NCBI GenBank assembly: GCA_006969745.1 | Contig: CP030886.1 | Location: 620,001 to 684,000 of the forward strand | Direction: 5' to 3' | Origin: Cytophagaceae bacterium | GTDB taxonomy: Bacteria > Bacteroidota > Bacteroidia > Cytophagales > Cyclobacteriaceae | DNA: 64,000 nucleotides | Shown here: positions 8,658 through 16,296 of the stretch, in pieces | How the letters are laid out: the number at the start of each line of letters is the position of its first letter | How positions within the stretch are numbered: position 1 is the first letter of the stretch | Position numbers and translations under genes: made by a program | Notes under the pieces: model-generated | The model's input: the letters and a program-made list of their open reading frames with translations, nothing else | Told to the model about the DNA's origin: nothing | Databases searched by the model: none

Positions 8658-9867
8658 GTCTACTTTAAATTTTTTTATAGAGCAACATCTAGATAGGTTA
8701 ACCTACCCTATTTACGTAAGGTATGATCATGCCAGCAAGAAAGCCTTGTTTTCCACAAACATCAAAGCTTCAATTGATCAAATAAATTGGGTCATGGATG
8801 GAGCGAGGAAAAGAATTAAGTCTAGTGAACCGCTCAATAGAAAATTTATCGGATATCTAAGAGCCAACAAGGAGTTGATGGGTAATTATAAGGAAATACA
8901 AGACCTTGTGTTCGACGCAAGAGATCTCGGAGATCCTTCAGTTTATAAAGTCAAAGAATTGTACAACCGGAGTAAGAATCAAAGTGAGGTTCAAACTATC
9001 ATTCAGGGCATAGATTTTATAGTTGACAAACTAGAAGGATCAGGAGTCAGTGAGAGAACTTTGATCAACTATGATAAGAACTTAAGAAAGCATATTGAAG
9101 GCTTCAATGATTATAAAAACCATGACTACCTGCTAACGGAACTGGATAAATCGTTCGAATATGAATTTAAGAAATATCTATATAATAAAGATCAGCCGCT
9201 AAGCGATGGCTCAGTAGACAATCAGATAAAATACTTGAAAAGTCTTTGTTCCAAGCTGAATGAATTAGAAATACCTTGTAACAAACAAGTTCAAAGTTTT
9301 AAAAGAATTCCTATTAGATATGACATGGTCTACTTGACAGAAGATGAACTAGTGAGATTAATAGACTCACAGGTTCATAGCTCTGAAGCATTGAATAGGA
9401 AGAAAGATGTTTTTGTCTTCCAATGTTTAACCGGTGTTCGGGTTAGCGATTTAATGAGGTTCAGCGAAGATTTGGTGGATGACAAGAATAGATTAATAAC
9501 TAGATCCGAAAAGACTGGTTCTCCGATAAGAATTCCATTGGTTCCACAAGCCTTAGAGATCGCTCAAAAATACAAATACAAACTCCCACTTGAATCAGAA
9601 CAGAAATATAATAAAGCAATACACGAGTTCATGAAGGAGCTAGGCTTTGACCGAAAAATCGAAAGTAAAGACTTTAAGCCACTGCATGAAGTTTGTACCT
9701 CACATACGGCTCGCAAGACTTTTATCTCACAAGCTCTTAACAAAATGGGGTTAAGTGTAGCTGAAGTTTCTAAAATCACCGGCACATCTCAGGATACAAT
9801 CCAGAAGCATTATGCCGGTGCAAATATTTCAGAAATTGAGAAGAAGCTATTCAGCAATGCCAAGTAA
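8656..9867 (+). CDS. Tyrosine recombinase / phage-type integrase
   Basis: 403 residues. An N-terminal domain of about 100 residues is followed by a SAM-like core-binding domain (about 110-210) and the catalytic domain (about 220-400). Visible catalytic residues are the first Arg in LTGVRVSDL (about 261), a Lys in the beta-hairpin SEKTGS (about 285), HTAR (about 350-353) and the Tyr nucleophile in KHYAG (about 385). The usual GH box reads TGTSQDT, so the second His is replaced. The enzyme should excise and insert DNA between the 17-base sites at 8517 and 63944. The start codon lies in CGACAGT repeats, suggesting autoregulation. Its 3' end overlaps the convergent small gene at 9847 by 21 bases. 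Confidence 0.93.
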   Translation: MSTLNFFIEQHLDRLTYPIYVRYDHASKKALFSTNIKASIDQINWVMDGARKRIKSSEPLNRKFIGYLRANKELMGNYKEIQDLVFDARDLGDPSVYKVKELYNRSKNQSEVQTIIQGIDFIVDKLEGSGVSERTLINYDKNLRKHIEGFNDYKNHDYLLTELDKSFEYEFKKYLYNKDQPLSDGSVDNQIKYLKSLCSKLNELEIPCNKQVQSFKRIPIRYDMVYLTEDELVRLIDSQVHSSEALNRKKDVFVFQCLTGVRVSDLMRFSEDLVDDKNRLITRSEKTGSPIRIPLVPQALEIAQKYKYKLPLESEQKYNKAIHEFMKELGFDRKIESKDFKPLHEVCTSHTARKTFISQALNKMGLSVAEVSKITGTSQDTIQKHYAGANISEIEKKLFSNAK

Positions 9868-10104
9868 AATATGCAACTCACCACCCGCAATATCATCGTA
9901 GTACAACTCGATATAGTCTTGAGGATTTTCATTTAAGTAATCAATTTCAAAATCAATCATTCGATTAATCAGTTTTCTATAGATGGATAAATCAACAAGC
10001 GATCCGCTTAGATTATCATTACTTATCCAAGTCGGTAGAACTGAATTGATTTTATCTCTTAGCCATTCAAGTCTATCCGACTCGTCTTTAATAAAATGTT
10101 CCAT
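9847..10104 (-). CDS. Small acidic hypothetical protein
   Basis: 85 residues, start ATG at 10104 behind an A-rich leader. The sequence is hydrophilic and acidic, predicted mostly helical, with a C-terminal stretch of Asp/Glu/Tyr (IELYYDDIAGGEL). I recognise no family. It is convergent with the integrase and overlaps its last 21 bases; a CGACAGT repeat lies about 60 bases upstream of its start, which hints that it is part of the integration module and regulated with it. It could instead be a chance frame, though its composition looks coding. Confidence 0.5.
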   Translation of the reverse strand: MEHFIKDESDRLEWLRDKINSVLPTWISNDNLSGSLVDLSIYRKLINRMIDFEIDYLNENPQDYIELYYDDIAGGELHILLGIAE

Positions 10105-10164
10105 TTAATTTTTGTTTTTTTTAAACATACCAAAAAACCACATACAGATCGCATGATGATAAAT

Positions 10165-10174
10165 TAGCGACAGT
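10165..10174 (+). repeat. Single AGCGACAGT-type repeat
   Basis: TAGCGACAGT, the same unit as in the pairs at both ends of the element. It lies upstream of the small gene at 9847-10104 and could be a further recombinase arm site or an operator. Confidence 0.45.
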
Positions 10175-10282
10175 ATTTCTAAATAATGCTACTTCAATTA
10201 TTTTTATTCAACATTTTACAGTCCTTTTTCGGATTAGTTAGAACCTTGCGATTCATGTTTCTTTTTTTTGTATTTTTAAAAA

Positions 10283-10710
10283 ACTGGTATTGGCGGTCAC
10301 TGTTGTACGCTGAGGGTACTAGATAGATTAATCCTGAAACTCGGGCAACCACAGCACATCAGGAAAGGTTGAAACGAAAGGAGAAGACCTGCTGAAGCAT
10401 CTGCTACATAGATGAATATTCTCCGAGCGAGGTAACTGTAGATAAGTCCTCCACCCCATACTCATCAAAGAGTCGGGTAGAGTCTCTTAACAGGATTAGA
10501 GATAATTCTGCTAAGGGAAACTCTACCCCAGCCTATCAAAGAAGGGAGAGTAATTAAGTAATATTATATAGAAGTTATTAATAAGTATAATAATAATATA
10601 TATGGTAGGAAAAGTATAGAGATACTTACGGAGTTATATAGAGAGTATAGATAAGACTGAGAATGTATTTGTCATAAGGAATTGTGGGAGAAGCATAAAA
10701 TACATGTAAA
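10283..10710 (+). ncRNA. Candidate structured non-coding RNA
   Basis: The 940 bases from 10105 to 11046 hold no convincing coding frame, yet 10283-10710 contains several good hairpins: 10333-10337/10359-10363 (CCTGA/TCAGG); 10380-10385/10419-10424 (GGAGAA/TTCTCC) enclosing CATCT/AGATG; a 9-pair stem 10475-10483/10520-10528 (GGGTAGAGT/ACTCTACCC) extended inward by CTTAACAG/CTGCTAAG with one mismatch; AGTAT/ATACT at 10613-10626; and 10663-10670/10698-10705 (ATGTATTT/AAATACAT). Purine-rich unpaired segments separate them. Base composition is richer in G than the flanks. It does not match tmRNA, RNase P RNA or a group II intron as far as I can tell. Strand, ends and function are unknown; size and context recall large ornate RNAs of mobile elements, but no homology is shown. 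Confidence 0.4.
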
Positions 10711-11046
10711 CCAATAAATGTTGAGACTATCTCTGAAATCTACAAAAGCATAAAGCTTACAACTATTCTTAAGTAGCTATTGATAAATCTGAAATTCTGA
10801 GGAGATATAAAGAGAGGAAGAAATAGGAGATTAGCATAGTCATTAATTAGATATATCAATCTGAGATTGAGTATTCTTTCCAAGAAAGTGATTATGAAAA
10901 TGAACGTGATGGTAATCAATGGAAACCACTATTCTTTAAAAGGCTTTTGAGGTGCTACTAATAATTATGAAATAATCTGTTGGCAGCAGGAAATAACATG
11001 TTAAGCTAAGAAGGCATTGATGATCACATTTGATGCATTTTTTAAT

Positions 11047-11271
11047 TTAGAAATCCATTAATTCCTTCTTATCAACTCCTAATGTTTGAGCGATCTTGAC
11101 AATGGTGCATAATGTAGTATTGATGTTACCAGCCTCAATCCTTGCAACTGAGCTGAAAGCTATATCCGACTTAAAAGCCAAATCTTCCTGAGTCATACCT
11201 TGAGCTAACCTCACCTTTTTCAAGTGAGCACCAAAGGCTTTCATGATTTTTTCGTCCCTAACCCTATGCAC
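11047..11271 (-). CDS. XRE family (HTH_3) transcriptional regulator
   Basis: 74 residues from GTG at 11271, or 65 from ATG at 11244; the latter starts directly before the first helix. The whole protein is one lambda-repressor-like helix-turn-helix: AHLKKVRLAQGMTQEDLAF, then SDIAFSSVARIEAGNINTTL, then TIVKIAQTLGV. Such small regulators usually repress their own gene and a neighbour. It is divergent from the gene at 11344, and a perfect inverted repeat (11305-11322) lies between them. It could equally be the antitoxin-like partner of the 232-residue protein, but nothing in that protein looks like a known toxin. Confidence 0.85.
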   Translation of the reverse strand: MHRVRDEKIMKAFGAHLKKVRLAQGMTQEDLAFKSDIAFSSVARIEAGNINTTLCTIVKIAQTLGVDKKELMDF

Positions 11272-11304
11272 ACATCAAAAGTGCCAGAATGAGGTTTGTC
11301 ATAG

Positions 11305-11322
11305 TATAGCAACTATGCTATA
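11305..11322. promoter_or_regulatory. Palindromic operator between divergent genes
   Basis: TATAGCA-ACTA-TGCTATA, a perfect 7-base inverted repeat. It lies 34 bases from the GTG start of the XRE gene and 22 bases before the ATG at 11344. Position and size fit an XRE regulator dimer site. Confidence 0.6.
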
Positions 11323-11343
11323 TTAGTCATCAATATTCAGGTC

Positions 11344-12042
11344 ATGCGAATTCTCATTTTTCTAATAATAGCTATATCAATTAATGTCCTTAGCAATGCA
11401 CAATTCGAAAGGCTTGATGTAACAGACACCATTGAAGGATTGAGCGACGAGTACGAGAAGAAGTTTAGAACATATGTATTTGAAGTTCCAGAACTGCTTA
11501 ACAAATACGAAGTGTCTACGACAATAAAGCCGGTCAAACTACATGTTTTTTACAGTGAAGAGACAAGTTTTATTAGAATTACTGCAAATTTTGATAGCGA
11601 AGAGATCTTCGCGGAGTCAAAGTACAAACAGCATCAAGTGAGTATCAACAGGTATCATGAGAATGTTATCAGCGTATATCTGATCAACGAATTGATGTCA
11701 GTAATATCCGAATACAAAATGAAGGTGTCGAAACCTGGGTTTAGTATTGATATGGATATAATGAATTTTATAAATGCTGTAAGGCTCGTAAAAGAAAACG
11801 GTGATTGGGTTCAATTCCATTCTTACAATGAAATCGAAGCGCATGGTTATTTCCCTTTTTATTACTATTCGAAAGTATTTTTTCAAATAGATGGAGAGTC
11901 TTACGATCTAGATGCACTTGATATTAATGCATTGAATCAGCTGAGAATATTTGGTGGCCACAAGTTGGTTGGCATGGATGGGAAGAACACTTCATATTAC
12001 CACTTACTAAAGTTCTTTGGACTTGAAAAAGATCATGATTAA
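11344..12042 (+). CDS. Secreted hypothetical protein
   Basis: 232 residues. The first 19 are a signal peptide (MRILIFLIIAISINVLSNAQ). The mature protein is mixed alpha/beta without a motif I recognise; acidic and aromatic residues are frequent, and there is no Cys-rich or catalytic signature. The start ATG at 11344 follows the palindromic operator by about 22 bases, so the XRE regulator encoded divergently probably controls this gene. The leader seems to rule out a cytoplasmic toxin. Confidence 0.65.
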   Translation: MRILIFLIIAISINVLSNAQFERLDVTDTIEGLSDEYEKKFRTYVFEVPELLNKYEVSTTIKPVKLHVFYSEETSFIRITANFDSEEIFAESKYKQHQVSINRYHENVISVYLINELMSVISEYKMKVSKPGFSIDMDIMNFINAVRLVKENGDWVQFHSYNEIEAHGYFPFYYYSKVFFQIDGESYDLDALDINALNQLRIFGGHKLVGMDGKNTSYYHLLKFFGLEKDHD

Positions 12043-12067
12043 ACCCTACTAGTAAAACAGTTAATTG

Positions 12068-12160
12068 ACCATTTTCATAATGGTAAAATAGTCCACAGAT
12101 AAAGGGTCAATGCACTTCAAAAAGTATGTTTTGTTTTAATTCCCGTATGGTAAAATAGTC
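12068..12160. promoter_or_regulatory. Inverted repeat and 14-base direct repeats in an intergenic tract
   Basis: ACCATT-TTCAT-AATGGT is an inverted repeat at 12068-12084. ATGGTAAAATAGTC occurs twice, at 12080-12093 and 12147-12160, 67 bases apart. They lie in the gap 12043-12270 ahead of the small gene at 12271 and could be operator sites for it. No direct evidence links them to a regulator. Confidence 0.35.
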
Positions 12161-12270
12161 AAATATAGGGTTCGTTTTGTGAGACAATTATTGAATGAGT
12201 CTAGCATTCAACAGCTATTTCTGTAGCACTCTTCTATAGCTTTGGCTTACGAATTGGCTAACTTAGTTCA

Positions 12271-12396
12271 ATGAGTAAATCCAAAACTCCGAAGAAATTC
12301 GGGGTTAAGGTCATAGACCTTTTAATTCGGCTTTTGCCAGAACTCACCAAATTCATTCTTGCAATGGTCAGTCTTATAGCCATTATTAAGGCTTAA
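12271..12396 (+). CDS. Small basic membrane peptide
   Basis: 41 residues: MSKSKTPKKFGVKVIDLL, followed by one hydrophobic helix ending AMVSLIAIIKA. The start is ATG at 12271 and the stop TAA at 12394. A strong hairpin terminator begins 9 bases after the stop, which supports a real short transcript. A basic N-terminus plus a single membrane helix is the layout of type I toxins, small holin-like and regulatory membrane peptides; which, if any, applies is unknown. It is too short for usual gene cut-offs. It lies between the divergent XRE locus and the leftward resolvase locus. Confidence 0.5.
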   Translation: MSKSKTPKKFGVKVIDLLIRLLPELTKFILAMVSLIAIIKA

Positions 12397-12404
12397 CAAT
12401 TCTC

Positions 12405-12431
12405 AAGCCCTTACTATAATTGTGAGGGCTT
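12405..12431 (+). terminator. Rho-independent terminator after the small peptide gene
   Basis: Ten-pair stem AAGCCCTTAC/GTGAGGGCTT with one G-T pair and a 7-base loop, followed by TCTTTAGTTTTT. It lies 9 bases after the stop of the 41-residue gene. Confidence 0.75.
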
Positions 12432-12520
12432 CTTTAGTTTTTCAAGGTTATCACCTCTTTAGCTTTAAGTTGCTAGTAATTTGTGTGTGAGATTTTAAAT
12501 CACTTCTTTTATCTACCCTC

Positions 12521-14359
12521 CTACCAAAAAAACACACAAGTTCCTTTGTATAAGTCGCGAACGCCTATCAATAATTCTTTTGTATCGTTATCGTAGCTCT
12601 TATCAATCTGCCAGTGTATTATGCTCCCTACAAACTCGCAATCTGATTCCTCAATCAAACCCGCCTCATATATTTCTTTCAGTGCAAGTCCATATGTATA
12701 GATAGTAAAATTATGTTTCGTCCGAGTAAATGAATTATAAAGAAATTGAATATCCTCTTTTTTAGGATTTCTAACTATTGAATATGCTAAGCCTGAAAGG
12801 ATTCCTTGATTTTCGTCAGTGCAAAGATCGATAACCTCTTGTAGTGGGATTTTGTGCTTTTCTATATACAATGAAATTCGATCTCTAGCAGCTTCTTTAG
12901 CTTTTACTCTGAGTTCTTTGGTATTAGATTGATCGGCATTTTTATAAAGATCTTCCAAGCGAGTCAACTCCGCAATAACACGATCCAAATTATCACCATT
13001 AGTTTTCTTTTTGTTTCTAAAGATCCTAGTAACAGTTATCTCCAACAATGGGGATTGACTTGCAATAACTATTTCCTCATGGTCAGAGATAATTCCATTG
13101 CCTTCATAAAGTAATAGTGCTATCGAATTCTCTTGAACTTTCTTATGACTAAAATCAAATCCAAATACTCCACTTCTATTGCTCGGAGCAGTTGAAGCAA
13201 TTGTATCACCATTAATTACAATATTTAACTGAACTCCTTTGACACCAACTCCAGATTTGTCAATCACTTTACCGGATAATCTTCTTATATATTCTTCTTT
13301 AGATGATGGTTTAGCTTCTTCATTTGTTTCGGCTGACATTGTAATCAACGGCTTAATATAAAGTAAAATTATGGCGACAATCACCCCTATGATAATTCCG
13401 GTAATGATTCTCCCTATATATTTTTTGATCCAAGCAAGAAACCTAAAAAAGATTCTGATTCGACCATCATTACGTAATCGGTAAGGGGACTTCAACAGTG
13501 TGACTCCAACAGGATCGGTGATTTCAAAGGTAAAAGGTTCACCCTCCTTTATTCTGACTGACTTTAATGAGAGAAGTTGCTCCTTGATCTTGATTTGGAG
13601 TGCATCCTTCAATCCTTGCTCCTTCCATAGGGATTCTTTAACATTAATATAGCCTTGATTGTTAATCCATCTCAATGTCTTTAGAATAAGCTCTTTAAGA
13701 GAGTCTTTTACAATTTTCTCAGTCGATGAATCCATGCCTTCGGCTTTAAAAATGGTTTCAAGAATTTCTTTGTTCTCATCTCTTTTTCTTACGTTGGACT
13801 CACTCGATGTGACAGTTTTTTTGATTCCAGCAATCCAACTTTGAAGAACACCAAAACAATTTTCAAATCCTCTTTCCGATGTTTGATGAGAGCCATCTGT
13901 GAACAACAACTCACGCTTTATTTTGACACCATTTTCCTCGACTGGTACTAATTCAAAAAAATGGTCAGGATTAAAATAGCTTATGAATCTTATTCTGTGC
14001 TTGGTAATAATTTGAAGTCGACAATAATCTTCATTTTCTTCTCCTACTAACCTGAATCGTGACATATGATAGTCAGTAAAACTCTCGCTTCGTTCCGGTT
14101 GGAATTTCACAAACCAATGTTTAAGTGATTGAATTGCAGATTCATAGCTGAGTGTAATCATTCGAGTATCATTTCGAACGATTTCAACCTGATTGTTACT
14201 TAGTGATTTGAATTTGAAGAACTCTTTCGAATATTGCTTTGATTTAAAAGTGTAATACTCAACCCCATTATCGCCAGCTATACATTCTTTGCAATAATAT
14301 GAGTCATATTCTGAGAAAAGTTCCTCTAGCTCGACTACTTGATGGTCATTTAGTGACAT
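12521..14359 (-). CDS. Membrane protein with carboxypeptidase-regulatory-like domain, function unknown
   Basis: 612 residues. The N-terminal half is cytoplasmic-looking with two repeated beta/alpha segments (KSKQYSKEFFKFKSLSNN..., EDYCRLQIITKHRIRF...) and an early CxxC (YYCKECI). A basic patch leads into one membrane helix (about 318-340, IITGIIIGVIVAIILLYI). After it comes a beta-sandwich like the carboxypeptidase-regulatory/peptidase-associated fold (about 357-445, SGKVIDKSGVGVKGVQLNIV), then a helical C-terminal region of about 150 residues. I do not recognise the whole. The gene follows the resolvase by 28 bases on the same strand and was probably acquired and is expressed with it. A sensor or defence role is possible but unsupported. 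Confidence 0.65.
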   Translation of the reverse strand: MSLNDHQVVELEELFSEYDSYYCKECIAGDNGVEYYTFKSKQYSKEFFKFKSLSNNQVEIVRNDTRMITLSYESAIQSLKHWFVKFQPERSESFTDYHMSRFRLVGEENEDYCRLQIITKHRIRFISYFNPDHFFELVPVEENGVKIKRELLFTDGSHQTSERGFENCFGVLQSWIAGIKKTVTSSESNVRKRDENKEILETIFKAEGMDSSTEKIVKDSLKELILKTLRWINNQGYINVKESLWKEQGLKDALQIKIKEQLLSLKSVRIKEGEPFTFEITDPVGVTLLKSPYRLRNDGRIRIFFRFLAWIKKYIGRIITGIIIGVIVAIILLYIKPLITMSAETNEEAKPSSKEEYIRRLSGKVIDKSGVGVKGVQLNIVINGDTIASTAPSNRSGVFGFDFSHKKVQENSIALLLYEGNGIISDHEEIVIASQSPLLEITVTRIFRNKKKTNGDNLDRVIAELTRLEDLYKNADQSNTKELRVKAKEAARDRISLYIEKHKIPLQEVIDLCTDENQGILSGLAYSIVRNPKKEDIQFLYNSFTRTKHNFTIYTYGLALKEIYEAGLIEESDCEFVGSIIHWQIDKSYDNDTKELLIGVRDLYKGTCVFFW

Positions 14360-14387
14360 CTATAATGCTTTTAAAATTCAATTCGAG

Positions 14388-14954
14388 TTAAACCTTCACA
14401 CCCTCATTCCTTAAATATTGATACAATGTAGATCTACTAATTTTCAGTGAACCAGTTATTTCAGAAATGGGTAATTCCCTTTTGTATAAAGTTACTGCAG
14501 CAGCGGCTTTATTTTTATCATAAGAACCTTTTGGCCTTCCTCCTTTTCTGCCTCTAGCTCTTGCCGCTTCAAGTCCGTGCTTTGTACGTTCACTCAGTAC
14601 CTGAACCTCCATAGCCTTCAAGACTGCAATGATCTGAAATACAGCCTCACCCATTGGTGATGTTGTATCAAAGATTCCTTCTTGGAGGCTTTTGAATTGA
14701 ATTCCTTTTTCTTTGAAATCGGAAAGAAGTGAGATCAACTCCTTTGAGGTTCTACCTAGTCTGTCTAAGCTATAAACCACAACAACATCACCGTCTCTGA
14801 GCTTGCTAAGAAGTTCCTCAAGCTTTGGCTTTTTCTCGCTCCTTCCAGATATCTTCTCAGAGAAAACATCATCACATCCTTCTTTCAGAAGAGCGTCTAC
14901 TTGAAGATCCAAATTTTGATCTTTCGTGGAAACCCTAGCGTATCCAAATATCAT
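14388..14954 (-). CDS. Serine recombinase (resolvase/invertase family)
   Basis: 188 residues, the usual length. The catalytic domain starts MIFGYARVSTKDQ with the nucleophile Ser at about residue 9, and shows the conserved SLDRLGRTSKEL and the long E helix (AVFQIIAVLKAMEVQVLSERT). The C-terminal helix-turn-helix (about 140-188) follows the GRKGGRPKG linker and reads LPISEITGSLKISRSTLYQYL. It should invert or resolve DNA at paired sites; candidate sites are the AGTTCGA repeats just upstream (14956-15082). No transposase gene is nearby, so it may resolve multimers, switch an adjacent segment, or be a remnant of a transposon. Confidence 0.92.
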   Translation of the reverse strand: MIFGYARVSTKDQNLDLQVDALLKEGCDDVFSEKISGRSEKKPKLEELLSKLRDGDVVVVYSLDRLGRTSKELISLLSDFKEKGIQFKSLQEGIFDTTSPMGEAVFQIIAVLKAMEVQVLSERTKHGLEAARARGRKGGRPKGSYDKNKAAAAVTLYKRELPISEITGSLKISRSTLYQYLRNEGVKV

Positions 14955-14955
14955 A

Positions 14956-15082
14956 ATAGTTCGATTTAACCCAATAAATATAATTAATCAAACATAGATT
15001 AATCCAACTAGTTTTTCGAACTATTGATTAATTGTAGGTTTATTAATTTAGTTAAGTGTAATTAGAGTTCGATTAAACGAAC
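14956..15082. promoter_or_regulatory. Candidate resolvase (res) site cluster
   Basis: Three copies of AGTTCGA lie directly upstream of the resolvase start: ATAGTTCGA at 14956-14964, its inverse TCGAACTAT at 15016-15024, and AGTTCGATTAAAC at 15066-15078, which also forms the dyad GTTCG-N6-CGAAC (15067-15082). The first and third share 12 of 13 bases. Spaced dyads before the recombinase gene are typical of res sites that also control its expression. The remaining gap to 15444 holds only a weak 37-codon frame at 15212-15325. Confidence 0.45.
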
Positions 15083-15444
15083 GATTTATCAAACTAACTG
15101 GTAACCTTATTTAGGTTCTCAAATTTTTCTGTGCATTTAATCCTAAAGAAACTCGACAAACTTGATACATTCAATCCAGTTGACTGAGATGTCGGAGAGA
15201 ATTTATGGAATATGCTGATGAAGCAGAGGATACAAAAGTTTAATAATGAGAAGGTAGAGAAATTAAATTTAGCAATTGGTGTTGTTGAACATATTCAAAG
15301 ACACAATTCCAGAATTTCCAGATAGGTGCTGGGCTAGGTCAAACTTAATCTTAATATCAACCTTTTGTTTTTTCCTAATTAAATTCTAGAATGAATCAAA
15401 TAAAAGGTTTTGATTGTTAGCCTAGGGACTCCAATGATTGGAAT

Positions 15445-16296
15445 CTAATCTGATTTGATAAAAAACATTGTTGCTCCTTTCACTAACAAGCCAAGACATG
15501 CTTGCGCTGCATTTTCCACTTCATCCTTCAAAGCCTCTTTGGCTATATCCATTATTGCATCCCTTAATAGTTCTGACGACCACTTTGTAATTGAAGTGCT
15601 AAGTAAGTCTTTTACTTTCTCCTTAAACTGATTTTTAGCTAGTTTATCAACAAAATTGAGGTTAATTTGACTATTAAAATTGGAAACAAAGTAGTCGATC
15701 ACTCTCATCCTTTGGCCCCTGTTTAATTTGCTTATTGCGAGGATAAAGATGAGATCTAATTTTGCATCCATTTGTTTTATTCTGGATAATCCGATCTCCA
15801 GTATTTGAACCTGCTTGGACAATTCGTTAATGCTATCCCTTACATCGAGTGTCTTTGATTTATAGAAGATCTCATTTGCTACCAGCCAGGGCCTTACATA
15901 TGTTTTGATATAGCTAGTCATCAATTTTGGGAAGTTTGAGCCAGGTTTTTTAATTGCCCAGATTCCTGAACTTATGGCTTGATACTCTAGCAATTTTTCG
16001 GGATGATTTCCGCTTATGATCACTATTGGTATTATTTCCTTGAAAACTTGTCGGACTTCCTTAATGATATCTACTCCGAACTCTTTTTCTTTTTCATCAA
16101 GAATATCGAGTGCAATCATGTCCGGTTCTGCTTGCTCGATTGCATTAAGTATTTCCGTATAATTAGATTGTTTAATACAATCATGAAGAGTTGGTATGGG
16201 GATAATAGAAACATTAAACCCTGACTTGATAAAAGCCTCGGATATAATTTGTAATTGATCGGCTTGATCCTCAATAATTATCACGTTCTTTTTCAT
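15445..16296 (-). CDS. Response regulator (REC domain) with novel C-terminal region
   Basis: 283 residues. Residues 1-125 are a receiver domain: acidic pair E9-D10, phosphoacceptor D64 in IALDILD, S95 in IVIISGNHP and K116-K117 before Pro-Gly. The remaining 155 residues are mostly helical and match no output domain I know; there is no helix-turn-helix, and the tail (ACLGLLVKGATMFFIK) is rather hydrophobic. The ATG overlaps the stop of the giant kinase-like gene (ATGA at 16293-16296), so the two are translationally coupled, and the H-box of that protein is the obvious phosphodonor. Output through protein or membrane contact rather than DNA is my inference. Confidence 0.8.
   Translation of the reverse strand: MKKNVIIIEDQADQLQIISEAFIKSGFNVSIIPIPTLHDCIKQSNYTEILNAIEQAEPDMIALDILDEKEKEFGVDIIKEVRQVFKEIIPIVIISGNHPEKLLEYQAISSGIWAIKKPGSNFPKLMTSYIKTYVRPWLVANEIFYKSKTLDVRDSINELSKQVQILEIGLSRIKQMDAKLDLIFILAISKLNRGQRMRVIDYFVSNFNSQINLNFVDKLAKNQFKEKVKDLLSTSITKWSSELLRDAIMDIAKEALKDEVENAAQACLGLLVKGATMFFIKSD

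Noticed and set aside
10283..10710. Group II intron, tmRNA or RNase P RNA
   Set aside because: No domain V-type hairpin with reverse transcriptase, no tRNA-like ends, and no conserved RNase P blocks that I can see.
15212..15325. 37-codon rightward frame (MLMKQRIQKFNNEKVEKLNL...)
   Set aside because: No leader, terminator or recognisable family; could be a remnant but support is too weak for a feature.
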